A stretch of 64,000 bases of DNA from Acanthochromis polyacanthus (taxonomy: Eukaryota; Chordata; Actinopteri; Pomacentridae): positions 21,065,361 through 21,129,360 of the forward strand of contig NC_067120.1 of NCBI RefSeq assembly GCF_021347895.1. The letters run 5' to 3'. Numbering within the stretch: the stretch's first letter is position 1; each line of letters opens with the position of its first letter. Shown here piece after piece: positions 9,055 through 21,100 of the stretch. The notes beneath the pieces were generated by a model. The model saw nothing but the letters and a program-made list of their open reading frames with translations, did not search any database and was not told where the DNA came from. Made by a program: the position numbers and the translations under genes.

Positions 9055-12000
9055 ATGTTTGACTTGAAGAAAGACTGGAGCATCTCCTTTGCAGGATGCG
9101 GCTTCATGGGGATTTATTATCTAGGGGCCATCAGCTGTATCCTGGAACGGTTCCCTCGCTTCATAGAAGGCGCCTCTAAAATCTATGGATCTTCTGCAGG
9201 TGCTCTGATGGCTGCTATTCTAACTCTGGGAATCCCTTTAGGTGAGTGTTTAGTCTCCTCTCTACTGGCCAAAGATGTGCCATTTAAAAACTACACTGGT
9301 AATAAGCAAATAACAACAGGAAAAAGGAGCCAAATCTGGGGAAAGTTTCCATCTGACCCTCTCAAAATAAGCTGATTTTAAATGTACAGTGACTTTAGTA
9401 TATTTCATGAAGTCATGCAGCATTTTTCAGGAGATAGATAAATTACATTTTCAGGGCCTGAAAAACCCATTTGAGCTGGTGTCATAATCTTAAGCCAAAT
9501 TCTCATTTTTGTTCAGCCCGGTTTCTTCTATCAACAGCTTGCAGCATCACAATCAAAGGATATATCATAGTTTCCACAGTAAAACTGCGCCAGCTTAATG
9601 TCTATGCTGTTTGTTGTTCTGTGGTTGACTCTTGACCATCCTTATCATTTGTCTCTCAGCAGCAGGTGATAACTTGTGTTTACTTCCTGATCATTGCAGT
9701 GCCACAACTGTATCATGCACTGTATACTTTATAAATATTTTTTCCCAGTGCAGTGTTTGAGTCAATAGTGTGTCAAATGGACCAAATTTAAATAAGCTTA
9801 GAGGAGTCACCAACTGCAGTCAATGCTAAACACTCACAAAACGTTAAGAGGCCATGGCACGAAGAAAATTGTTTGAGCACAGCTTTCTACGTCACCAACA
9901 CTAATAATTCAAGTTGCTGTATGTATATTTTTGATCTATCAGATTTAGTCAAGACCTATAATAACTCTATGAAAGGAACCAAACTGTATGACTTTTTGCG
10001 ATGAAGACACGTCTTTCAGTGACTCCTTCCTCTTTACAAGTCTATGTAAACTTTTTTCTTGACTTTATCTCATGATGCTCAGCGTTGGTTATAGAAGAAA
10101 AACATCTTGAACAGAACCTAGATTTTGGCTTTAGACTGTTACATCTGAAGTAGATTGAATTGATTTGGTTGCAGTGTTTATAGGACTCAAATGTTTTTTG
10201 TTTTTTTTTGTTTTGTTTTGCTTTTTTTTAAATTTATGTGACAATTTCATGTCTGTCTTATTTGGGTATGAAAAGGTAGCAAGAGTTACAAAGTGCAAAA
10301 TTTCAATCCTCCCCTATCGAGGGCTTGCAACGTGGAAATTATTCATAGTATGGAGTGAAAAATTTTGCATGGCTTTTCAATAAATATACTAAAGACACGA
10401 CTGAAATCTCTACATTTCTAATACACAATTCAGTATAACTCTATCACAACAAGCTGCACTGACCTGTGTTTAATCTCCATTGCCAGTGCATTATCAGCAC
10501 CATGGTACATATTTCTAAAATAAAACTTTTAGTTACATCATTAAACACTATAAGATATTGATTTAGTAACTGCACTTCCACAAAGTGTTTTGTGGTGGAG
10601 AGACAGAGAGAGATAGAGAGAGAGAGAGAGCGAACCCTGACATCACTCAGTTGAGCAACTTAAAAGAGGCTGATGATGTTTGTTTAGTGAGGTCGGAGGT
10701 TATCTCACTTCAATCCTTAGATGATAGAATCACTGTCATATTATTTTACAGTGTCTATCTACAGTGTTTTTCAAAGAACATTCTTGGAACAGAACCAGTT
10801 CTTGATGCCGTTTTTACTGCATATTTTACCTGTCATTGTAATAATGTAGTTTGATATTTTCACCATGTACATGCAATGTCTAATTACTGTGTTCCTCTGC
10901 GCAGACAAATGCTGTTCTGATTTGATGTTCATGGCCAAAGAGGCCAGGAAGCACAGACTGGGGCCCCTGCACCCAGCATACAACCTGATGCAGATTGTAC
11001 AGGACTCTCTGCTGGCAAGCCTTCCAGAGGACGCCCACGTTCGAGCCTCTGGGAGACTCTGTGTGTCCCTGACAAGAGTCCCTGATGGGAAGAATCTAAT
11101 TGTGTCAGAGTTCAGCAGCAGAGATGACCTCATCGAGGTATACTTTACAACGTAGGAGCCAGCAAGACATTTTTTATCCAAAGTGACCTCTAAACTCTGA
11201 AGTCGAGAGACAATTTCCAAGATTATAAGCAGCTGAAAGATAGTAGCAGATAAGATAGAGCCATCGTTGTTTTGAGTCACTGTTAAGATTATGTTGAAAT
11301 ATTGTGACATTTGATTAAACATAAAATCAAGTTGTGAAAAACGTTCTTAAGAAACTCAGCCTCCCCACATTACCAGAAATGGAGTAGTTCTGCTGTTCTT
11401 GCAAAAATGCACAACTCTGTGAATGTCAGAACAGATGAGTTTGTGTTTCTGTAGCTGAGATACTTTACTATCTGCCTTTTCCAGGCCCTTATATGCAGCT
11501 GCTTCGTCCCTTTGTACTGTGGGGTTATTCCACCCACCTACCGTGGAGTGGTAAGTAACCAGCAGGCCTCAGACACCAACAGCAGCACTGAAATGGTCGA
11601 GTTTACAGTGAGCTTCACTCTGTGCCGTAACATTACAGCTCGTAATTGAACTCTTATTATGATCAACATTTTACCTTAAAATGGCATCCTTGCTTAAAAT
11701 AGAACTAAAGACAAACATCAACTGTGTTTTTGAACTAGTTTTGCAAATTTATCTTGATATACACTACTGTTCAAAAGTTTGGGATCATCCACACAATTTC
11801 ATGTTTTCCATGAAAACTCTCACTTTTATTCATGTGCTAACATAATTGCACAAGAGTTTTCTAATCATCAATTAGCCTTTCAACACCATTAGCTAACACA
11901 ATGCAGCATTAGAACACAGGAGTGATGGTTGCTGGAAATGTTCCTCTGTACCTCAATGTAGATATTCCATTAAAAATCAGTCGTTTCTGACTAGAATACC

Positions 12001-15000
12001 ATTTACCACATTAGCAATGTCTAGACTGGATTTCTGATTCATTTAATGTTACCTTCGTTGAAAAAAAAATGCTTTTCTTCAAAAATAAGGATTTTTCTAA
12101 GTGATCCCGATCTTTTGAACAGTAGTGTATGTTTATTACCTACAACCTTACAGTGTTGTGACGTTTCCTATCACAGTACACAACCTGAAGAGTCAAAAAC
12201 AAGCATCGAGGATTAAGGTCTGATATGGTGTAATATTTTTTATTTCATTAAACATATTGTAACTTTCAGTTCCACTGACCAGAAAATAATAAAGTAATAT
12301 TTACATCCACAAACCCCACAATACATATTTCCATTAAAAATAAATAATCACAAAATATTTACACTTTTAGAGATCAGTCAGGAGCTCTGTGACTCAGTGA
12401 CATTTGAACCTGATTGCATATCCAGATTTCTCAAACCTGTGTTCTTCTCCAGGTTTGTGAAACCAGGATATGATGGTCAGAGGTGCAAAAGATAACTGGA
12501 AGACTGTATACCCTGAAAAATGTTAAATCTTTGGTAGAAATGCTGTTCAATCTTTTGGATAGAATTCATTAATCTGAATTTCAGAGAACATACAGTACGT
12601 AGAGTAAGGGACCAATGTATTAACTACTGATCAGCACCTTCCCTGTCCTCAGCGCTATGTGGATGGTGCTGCCAGTGACAACCTGCCTCGCTGCAACGAG
12701 AATAATACAGTCACGTTCTCTGCGTATGCCGGCGAGAGCGACATCTGTCCCCGAGGCAGCATACTGAACTTCCATGAGGTGCGCTTCAACAATGTCAGCA
12801 TCCAGGTGAACTCTGACAACGTGTACAGGGTGACCAGCACCTTCTTCCCACCAGCACCTGAGGTGAGACAGTTTGCTTCTGACTGCAGGGCAAGGCACTG
12901 TAATATCGTTATATTATAACATTCTGAACAAAGAACCAGTCGGACTACATCAGTGTTTTTGTATGTTTTAGTACCAAGTAATTGTTTCCTAATGTATGAA
13001 TGCATTATCGTTCCTTTAAACTGCCATTTTCCATTTATTTCATTTGTTTTGATCATCAGTTTGCGCTTGCATGGCTCAGATTTATTTTCAGAGTAACTGA
13101 CTATGTGCATTCATCAGCCACAATGTTAAAACTACAGTAAGGTGAAGTCAGTGACATTGATCTTCTCACTACAATCCATTGTTCTGCTGTTGAGCCTTGG
13201 GTCCTGACATTCATGTGAATGTTCCTTTGACATATGCTATACATCTAAAGTTGTTCCATATTTATCATTATATAATCTTTGCTTTTTTTAACCTTTTATT
13301 TGAAAAGATATTGAGTCTGTGCCTGTCATATAAAATGTGCCATATAAATAAACTTGACTTGAGTGGTAGATTTGTGTGGTTCCACATCTCTAAGCATTGA
13401 CAAGGAGGTCACAGTCTAGTTGATATTTGTGAGAGCTGAAAGAGAGTCCGAAGAGTTGTGCCAAAGAAATGAATATCCCTCTTCCATCATACCAGTGCAA
13501 ATAAACTGAACATTGCTACGTTTGTTTTTTTTTGAATGTCTGACAAATATCCACAGATGCAGGATACTTTTCTGTTTTCTTCTTTTCTTTTTCAGATGAA
13601 AACATGTCTCAAAGTTTGTTGTTGCTGTTCAGTTTGAATCCGAAGTTGACTCATTATTTTTGCTGTCCTTGTGAAAAAACATATTGTTAACCCTTAAAAA
13701 AAGTGTTTACTGTGGTAGCGATCTACGGTAACCTGGACCTGTACTAGTGTGCAGATTGATTAGCTTGCATTCTCAGTGAGCGCTGTTGGATTTTACAGGC
13801 AATGGCGGAAATCTGCCACAGTGGCTATATGGATGCTCTCCGCTTCCTGAAAGAAAACAGTAAGAACATTATCTGTCTGTAAAACATTCTCACAAGGTGG
13901 AAAAAAAGTATTTTTAACTCATTCAGCAAAAGGAGCTTATAGATTTGAAAAATTCTCCAGAGAAGCTGGACAAAACATAGTCGATACTATCATGTTATAA
14001 ATAATGCAGAGGTTCTTGCTTCTTATTATCTGGGTTTTATTGACCAATCACAGATCTGATCAGCAGAGACTGTCCCCTGAGATGTCTGGAGACACAATCA
14101 TCCAGACCTGCTTGTTGTGAGCTGGAGAAGGAGCCAGCTGAAGCTGAAGAATCCAATAAGGACAAACAACAGAGCAGAGGGAAACCGCTTCAAGAAGATC
14201 ATCGGTGGTTGGATCCAAAGCTCATAGAGAACCTCCCCATTAGCATTCAGAAGGGTAAAATATTCATTGAGAGGCAGAATGTTATGGTTGAGATCAGCCA
14301 GTCAAGACTGATTAGAACTACAATTCATACTTAAAGAACAATAATCTTCACGTGAGCTGGTACTATAAATTGAATGCAGTAAAACTAAATCATGCGTTTT
14401 TCTGTATTTGTGTCAGTGTTGTGTGAGGCCTGCAGAGAGACGCATCCTGCTGGTGGTCTGTTGTCACACATGACTGAGTACCTGCCAAAGAAAGTGACTT
14501 CTTACTTTCAGAACCCCGGAGCTCTGCCTGTTGAGTCGGCCCGCTCTCTAGCCCAGAGGTCTGCATTCATTATGTCACCACATCTAAAATGTTCTGCTTG
14601 TGTGGAGCCTCTCATTCTCCTGCGATCAAGTCAAAGGCCATCATAATGCCAAAAATGGAGTTTAAACTAATTTCATGGGTTAGCCAGCAGCCTTAAGTCT
14701 TTTCAGATTGACTAATCCTAGACAAACATGCTACAGGATTTTTTGTACTAGGAATAAAACTGAAAGATAATTTTCATTTGTGAGCGATTCTCACATTGTT
14801 TAAGCTTCCCTTCTTGTCAAATTGTCAAGATAAAATTTGAAAGAACATAAAAAGAAAATTGTGATAATTTCCCTTTAAGGTGATCCAGATTTTATTTCTA
14901 TAAAAGATCTGAGTCCTTTTTCCGTCATTGTGCACTCATTTCCAAAGACTTTGATTGCTCCTTCCAGACTCGTGGGCTGGATTCCAGATGTACCGAAGGA

Positions 15001-15757
15001 CATGAGTTGGTTCTATGGCAGGGCTGGAGACGGAAACAAGGAGGCACCTAAGGACAACATGGACCAGAGCGACAGGTATGTAGTGTCCTCTCTCCAACTC
15101 TTTATAAATACGCAGGCTGAATCATGATCTCAGACATGATATGTTATCTCTAAGTGCAGATGGGGCCAGCATAAATGCCACCATTGGTTTTACAGATATC
15201 TTGCCGTCAGATGAAGAGTCAGACAAGTGGAAGTTTTTAATCTATTCTAGATGGAAAATATGAATAATTTTTTCCCCCCTTGGTATCAGGACAACCAGTA
15301 CAAGACATTGTGACAATCCATCCACTTGCTGTCAGATAATTCACCCCAGACCACAGTATCTGAAACACATATTTTCACTGCCTTAATTAAAACCAAACAG
15401 CAGCATGACTTAAATATAATCATTAAAAACTGCGCATTTTCCAGTGAATCACCGCTGTGCAGGTCTAGAAGTCTGCCATTAGGTCTGAACCTGTGGAATG
15501 AAAGTAAAGAAGACATAAATGCTTTCCCACTGAGTCTGGACGTCACTCCCACTTCCAACGATACCTTTACCTGGAAGACGCGCAGCACCTCGGACCTGCC
15601 TTTGACTCCACCTCCTACACCCACCACCAACTCTAAGTTGGATGAAGCCACCGTAACGTCACCACCAAGCGCAGGCAGAGGCTGGGCTTTGGGCAGAGCC
15701 GTTCGGTGGCTGCGAAATATTGCATTTGAACCAACATCAGATCAAGAAACCGGATGA
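9055..15757 (+). CDS. pnpla3: patatin-like phospholipase domain protein, PNPLA2/3 type, tandem copy 1
   Basis: Nine exons: 9055-9241, 10905-11137, 11485-11550, 12653-12862, 13799-13859, 14054-14254, 14417-14558, 14968-15075 and 15445-15757. They splice in phase into 506 residues, close to human PNPLA2 (504) and PNPLA3 (481). The N-terminal patatin domain has the oxyanion loop GCGFMG (14-19), the nucleophile motif GSSAG with Ser47, and the dyad partner Asp166 in [14 protein letters not shown] near 380 matches the PNPLA2/3 C-terminal region. Family members hydrolyse or remodel triacylglycerol and retinyl esters on lipid droplets. Residue 148, the site of the human PNPLA3 I148M variant, is Val. 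The pnpla3 name rests on linkage to samm50; pnpla2 is the alternative. The last acceptor (15444) was chosen because it alone joins exon 8 to the long final frame. AATAAA is at 15911. Confidence 0.88.
10601..10630. repeat. GA microsatellite in pnpla copy 1 intron 1
   Basis: An imperfect run of GAGA units. The remainder of this 1.66-kb intron shows no recognised element. Confidence 0.8.
11760..12129. mobile_element. Tc1/mariner MITE in pnpla copy 1 intron 3
   Basis: It opens TACACTACTGTTCAAAAG and closes with the reverse complement CTTTTGAACAGTAGTGTA, flanked by TA. About 370 bases, no ORF. Confidence 0.85.
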
Positions 15758-18111
15758 CTCAGTGTCCTTTCCTGAATTTAAGTCAATCTATTTAAGCAAG
15801 CCTGACAAAAATGTTTTGCAAATTTTATTTTATTCACTGTGCAGGCTCAGCCTTGGTGTGTTTGGCTGTTGGTCTTGCATTTCTTGCGCAGTCATTTTGA
15901 AAGTGAAAAAAATAAATGCATTTATACTTAAAAGAATGGCCATTTTTTAATGGTATGTATATGTACTAGTGGTGGACGTGATTAAAAAAAGTCTAATTAA
16001 TTACAGGCCTTGTAATTAATTAATCGCAATATCGCATTGTCAAACTGAAATATTTCACACATTATGTAATTTTTTTTCAATTCAAATAAATTTTGGTTGA
16101 CAGTTGAATTAATGAATAGACATACACATGCATATAATTTAAAATGTATAAAATTAATACAATTTTCAAATGGGGCATATAGAAAAATAAGTGATTTGGA
16201 TGATTTAAAGCCTGGATTTAATTTTTTTTTTCCCCTGTGTGGCTACATCAAAGCATAAGTAGTTGAAGGACCTTCAGAAAGTTGAAAATCCACAGATTAA
16301 TTTTGTTTTCATAGTTTCTGGGTCTGATAAATGGTGTCATTTTGATGGTTCTTTTTTAAGGAATGTAATTTTTTATTTCCAATATCCATATCCTGGTAAT
16401 ATGAGGCCATTTATGGCCATTGCCTGTCTCTGTCTCTCACTTCATCTATCCAATAAAGCCGAAAAAGGCCATAAAAATAATATTTAAAAATTTTTTTTAG
16501 TAGTTTGGTCAGGTATGGCCAGTGTGTCCAATGGTAACTGACTGAGAGAGAAGAAAAGAGACGCACTCTGCTTAGCTAGTCAGTGTACTGAACTTTAGTA
16601 AACTAGTTGCTGACGAAATTTGATAGAGTTCCCTAACCCTTTTACATTGCTGATGTAGGAGCCAGGATAATTGTTTTTCTTTACTAATTTCTGTTTTTCT
16701 TGAGTTATCCCCATCCTGTGGCTGAAATATGGGGATAAAAGCCAGGGACACTGCCAGGAAGATGTGGCTACCAATCAGTCTTTTGACCACACCACACATC
16801 CAAGGCCTGCAGCAAAGGGCATCCTTAGTTTATCTTCAGCATCCTACACTGTTTTTGTTTCTAACTTTCAAAGAATTTTTTGTTACAATAAATAGTGCTT
16901 TATTTTTAAACCATTTTTTGTGTAGATATTATTTTCTTTTGGATGAGTGTCTTTTCAGACACCTAGGTACAGCCACCACAGTGGCTATGTAGGTTTAGCA
17001 ATAGCCACTGCAGCTGGTAATGTTAAGAAGTTAGCCAAGGAATAATGTTACCGAATAAATAAATGGGTTAGGCATTTAAGAGGCAATTTCTTCTGAAATT
17101 AGGAGAAACTGGATGAGCCCTCAGTAGAGGGCAGAACCACGCCCTCTGCTGGCGAAAACCCTGTCCTCCCTATACAACTGATGCAATATGTATCAATTTT
17201 GATCATCGTACATATCTCCCTCCCTACTTGATCTGCTGACCTGTAACTCCACAACTGAGCAGGGGACCTTAGACTGATCTTCAGTGTCAAGTTTGATTAT
17301 CCTGACTTCAGCGGTTGCAGAGATATCGGACCGGACATAGCTAGCTAGCTAGCTAGTTAGCTACCTACCCACCCAGCCAGATACCGCACCGAATGCAATA
17401 ACCCCGCCGAAGTACCCGTCGGGCGTGGTTAAAGATGGAGGACTGTCTCCTGGCTCACTGTTGGTCAGATGTTATGAAATTCATTGCTGATAGTGCCTTC
17501 AATAATCTTTTTAATCTGTTAGTAAAAGAAACAGATTCATGAAACTTTTCTCCGTGTTCTGAATTCATAATGTTTTCTGAAAACTGAATGTACTGACGCA
17601 TCAAAGATGTCAATAAATTGTACCAGATGAGTCACCACAGCCTTTACAGATTTGCTGTGTGGAGAGAAAAGTAAGAAAAGTGAGCAGTTCGTCTTCACTG
17701 AAACCCCACTTCATCCCACACACTTGTTATCAGATGCTGTCTTTCATAATCACCTATCACAATTGCTCCTCAGGACCCTCTCGTCCTGTCCCTCCCCTGC
17801 TGCTGCCCACAGTTGGTAAATTAAGTTATGAAAACATTTATCATTTGTCACACAGCTGACCTAACTGCGGTCAGTGTAGTCAGTCCAGCTTTGCTTTCTG
17901 TTTTGAAACATGTGACATTTGAGCCTGGTAAATTGTGCAATGCTGTATCAAGTCCAACTAAAGCACTGCCCCTTTTGCCTCTGAATGTTGTGAGGCTAAG
18001 TCAGGTTAATTCTTGTACCAGCTGAACTGTAAGAGCTGATCGAAGACGTGAGATAATTAGAGATGTTCTGAGTTTTCAGAAATCTCAGAGTCAGTGGAAA
18101 CCTCAAGGAAG
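15758..18111. other. intergenic region between the two pnpla copies
   Basis: It holds the 3' UTR and AATAAA (15911-15916) of copy 1. At about 15968-16060 comes a hAT-like repeat fragment (agtggtggacgtgattaaaa... taattaattaatcgcaat). There is a TAGC microsatellite at 17339-17357, and then the presumed promoter of copy 2. No further gene was recognised. Confidence 0.5.
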
Positions 18112-21100
18112 ATGTTTAATTGGGTCGAAGAGTGGAACATCTCTTTTGCAGGTTGTGGATTCAGGAGTATTTATTACGTGGGAGCTCTGAGCTGTATTCT
18201 CGAGTGCGTCCCACAGCTGGTTCATGGTGCCTCTAAAGTCTGTGGAGCGTCATCTGGGTGCCTAGTGGCTGCAGCTCTGACTGTTGGGATTCCCATTGGT
18301 GAGTCACATTCAAGGCACACTGCAGAGCTGTCTTAAATCTTTAAGAACTACATTTTCATCATTCTAGAATTGAAAGACTTTTTATGTCCCACCCATCAAA
18401 TTTCAAATAATCCATGTACAAAATACTAAAACATGCAGTTGTATATACTTGTCCTGAGACCAAATCTGAAAAAATAAATAATAAATAAATAAATAAATCT
18501 GATAGTAATGATTACACTGTGGTAATAATCGGTAAATCAAACTTTATAATGATAAGAACATGATAGATTCTGTTAGATTTATTGCGCGCTGCGTATGTCT
18601 GACATGTTTATTTCAAGTTTTTTCTGAGGCCATTCATAAATGTCAAGGATTCGTTATCTCAGAATAAGTGCTGTAAACATTACACTTGGAAAGTTCACTG
18701 ACACACACAGAGTCCATGCAACAGTGAGAGCAAATTCTAAAGGTCATGTAGTATTTAAAGGCAAGGGAAATGAATGGAAGTAAAACACCTGACAGGTACT
18801 GTGTCTCTGCAGTACAAGAAAATCTGTGACACCATCAGATGTTTTGTTTATGTGAAGAAGGCATTTAACAGCTCCAACAGGAGGCTACATTGAGGAAAGG
18901 ACAAACAACAAATAGGCCAGATAATAATGGTGTTAAATTTGTATCAAATTCAATCTATAACTAATTATTTTTTCTGCACGCTAAATGTAGCTGTAATTGA
19001 TCACTTTCCCTAAAGACAGCTTTCTCTGTATTTTGCCCCTCAGAGCAGCTTTGCGCCGACCTTATGACCACAGCGAAGGAGGCCAGAAAACACACCCTGG
19101 GAGTTTTCCACCCGACCTTTAGTCTGCTGCGGACAGTACGGGTCTCCCTCTTGGAGAAGCTTCCAGAAGACGCCCACCTTCGGGCCTCTGGAAAGCTGTG
19201 CGTGTCCCTCACCCGACTGTCTGATGGGAAAAACGTTCTGGTGTCAGAGTTTGCCAGCAGAGAGGAGCTCATTCAGGTAGAACAGAGCGGTGATCTCACC
19301 ACCTACTCTGATAGTAATTCAATAAAATACCAGAAGCCAAGACTCTGATCTCTCAGTAACAATAACTAAACCTGCTTTGTGTGCTTTTGCAGGTTCTTAT
19401 GTGCAGTTGCTTTTTTCCTGTTTACTGTGGTTTCATCCCACCTTCATACAGAGGAGTGGTGAGTAAAACTGTTGTTATACTGCAAGCTTGCTGGGGGTTT
19501 TATTGAAGTTAAAACATATAGGTCAGTGTCATTGGAGGTAATGGATTTTTTTCTGGCTTTGAACACAGTCCATCCATCCATTTTTTATACACCACTTAAT
19601 CATCATTATTATTACCTTTATTTAACCAGGTTTGTGCCATTGAAATCCAAGACCTCTTTTACAAGAGAGACCAGCCAAGAATGGCAGTACATACAGTTAA
19701 AAACAACGGTTTGAACACATAATCACATTTAAACATAGACATAAAAAATACAAATAACTTTACAAGATTAGTTAAAATAAAACATTGGCTCTCAATTAAA
19801 ACATTCGCACTCCAGAAGCCTGGATATGATTGGATTAAGCATAGCCTTAAATGCATTCAGAGCAGGGCCGGACTGGGAAAGAAATTCAGGCCGGGAGATT
19901 TCCAATCAGTCAGGCCACTTCCGCCACCGCAAGGGTTGTCACGTGGGATAATGCACCAAAATTTTGTTTTTTTTCTTTCCAAAAATATGCCTTTCACAGT
20001 TATGTTATAGCAATTACAACACTACTAAACAGACAGTAAGTCTATTAAACACAACCATAACGACAGCTCCATACAGTCCAGTACTTTTCTCTTCTGTAAT
20101 CTCTTCACTACCCTCACCAATTTTTACAATGTTTTCCTTTTCCTATTATTTATAGACCCTTTATTTGTTTACAAACATTGTGACGTTTTTTGTGGGCGGG
20201 GCTTATGCTGGAGGCAAAAGCGGAGCGAGAAGTCAAGCAGGACTGGGAGTATTTAGTTTGCGCTGGGAGTTTGCGCTGCAAACTCGAGCATTTTTAACCC
20301 GTTAAACTTAAGTGTACCGCCGGCGGTACACTTACTAATTTGCATAGGAATTTAAAGAATGTCCGAAGGCTGCAAACGTGATTATACAAACACTATACGC
20401 CGATGGAAAGCTTAGATTCTCATGAATCCGCCGGTATAAACCACTTTCAGATGTGATTACCACAGCGGGTAATATAAACACATTTGTCCGACAAACAACG
20501 AATATCCATCCATCCTTTCTCTGTACACGGCTTCAACGTACACAGCGCGACTCACATTTCCGGGTTCATTATTACACACAGATGAAAATATTCCACAAAA
20601 ACGGCCATAAGCTAACCTTGGTCATCCAGACAACACAAGCCAGTAAACTATTTTGTCCAAAACATGTCTTGAAGTCGGTATATAATCCACGAATCGGTCG
20701 TTTTCAAGGAAATGCACCTCGCGATGCGTGTCCAATATTCCCTGTATTTCTCGTCATATTTAACGGGTTATTGTTTATGATTGTATTTTTTTCTGTGTCT
20801 TGTTGTGTTTGGACCCAGTGTCTGGAATAAAGCTGAATTGAATTGAATTGAATATTTTTTATTTACAAATATTAGTGATTTTTTGTACTGAAAATGGCTG
20901 GAATTGACTGCAGCTGATCGTCTCTGTCCAGTCTTTTCGCCTCAGTGCATTTAACCTCAACTGTTTTCGTTCCCTCTGAGCACGAGTGTTCGGTGGAATC
21001 CTATAAAACTTTAATTTGCGTTCGCCAATGTCATTCCTCCTATTCTGGCATCCAAAAACACAGCAGGATGACATTTTAGAAAAGTTGATAGAGCCTAGTC

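Noticed and set aside
15290..15390. Earlier acceptor for the last exon of pnpla copy 1 (ggtatcag at 15289)
   Set aside because: In the phase set by exon 8 it ends within about 35 codons, while the acceptor at 15444 joins the long final frame exactly.
15286..15651. 121-codon minus-strand frame
   Set aside because: It lies opposite the last exon of pnpla copy 1, which fits the gene's splice phase; no recognisable product.
20453..20830. 125-codon plus-strand frame
   Set aside because: It lies inside the THAP-carrying transposon, uses no known motif and runs opposite the element's recognisable exon side.
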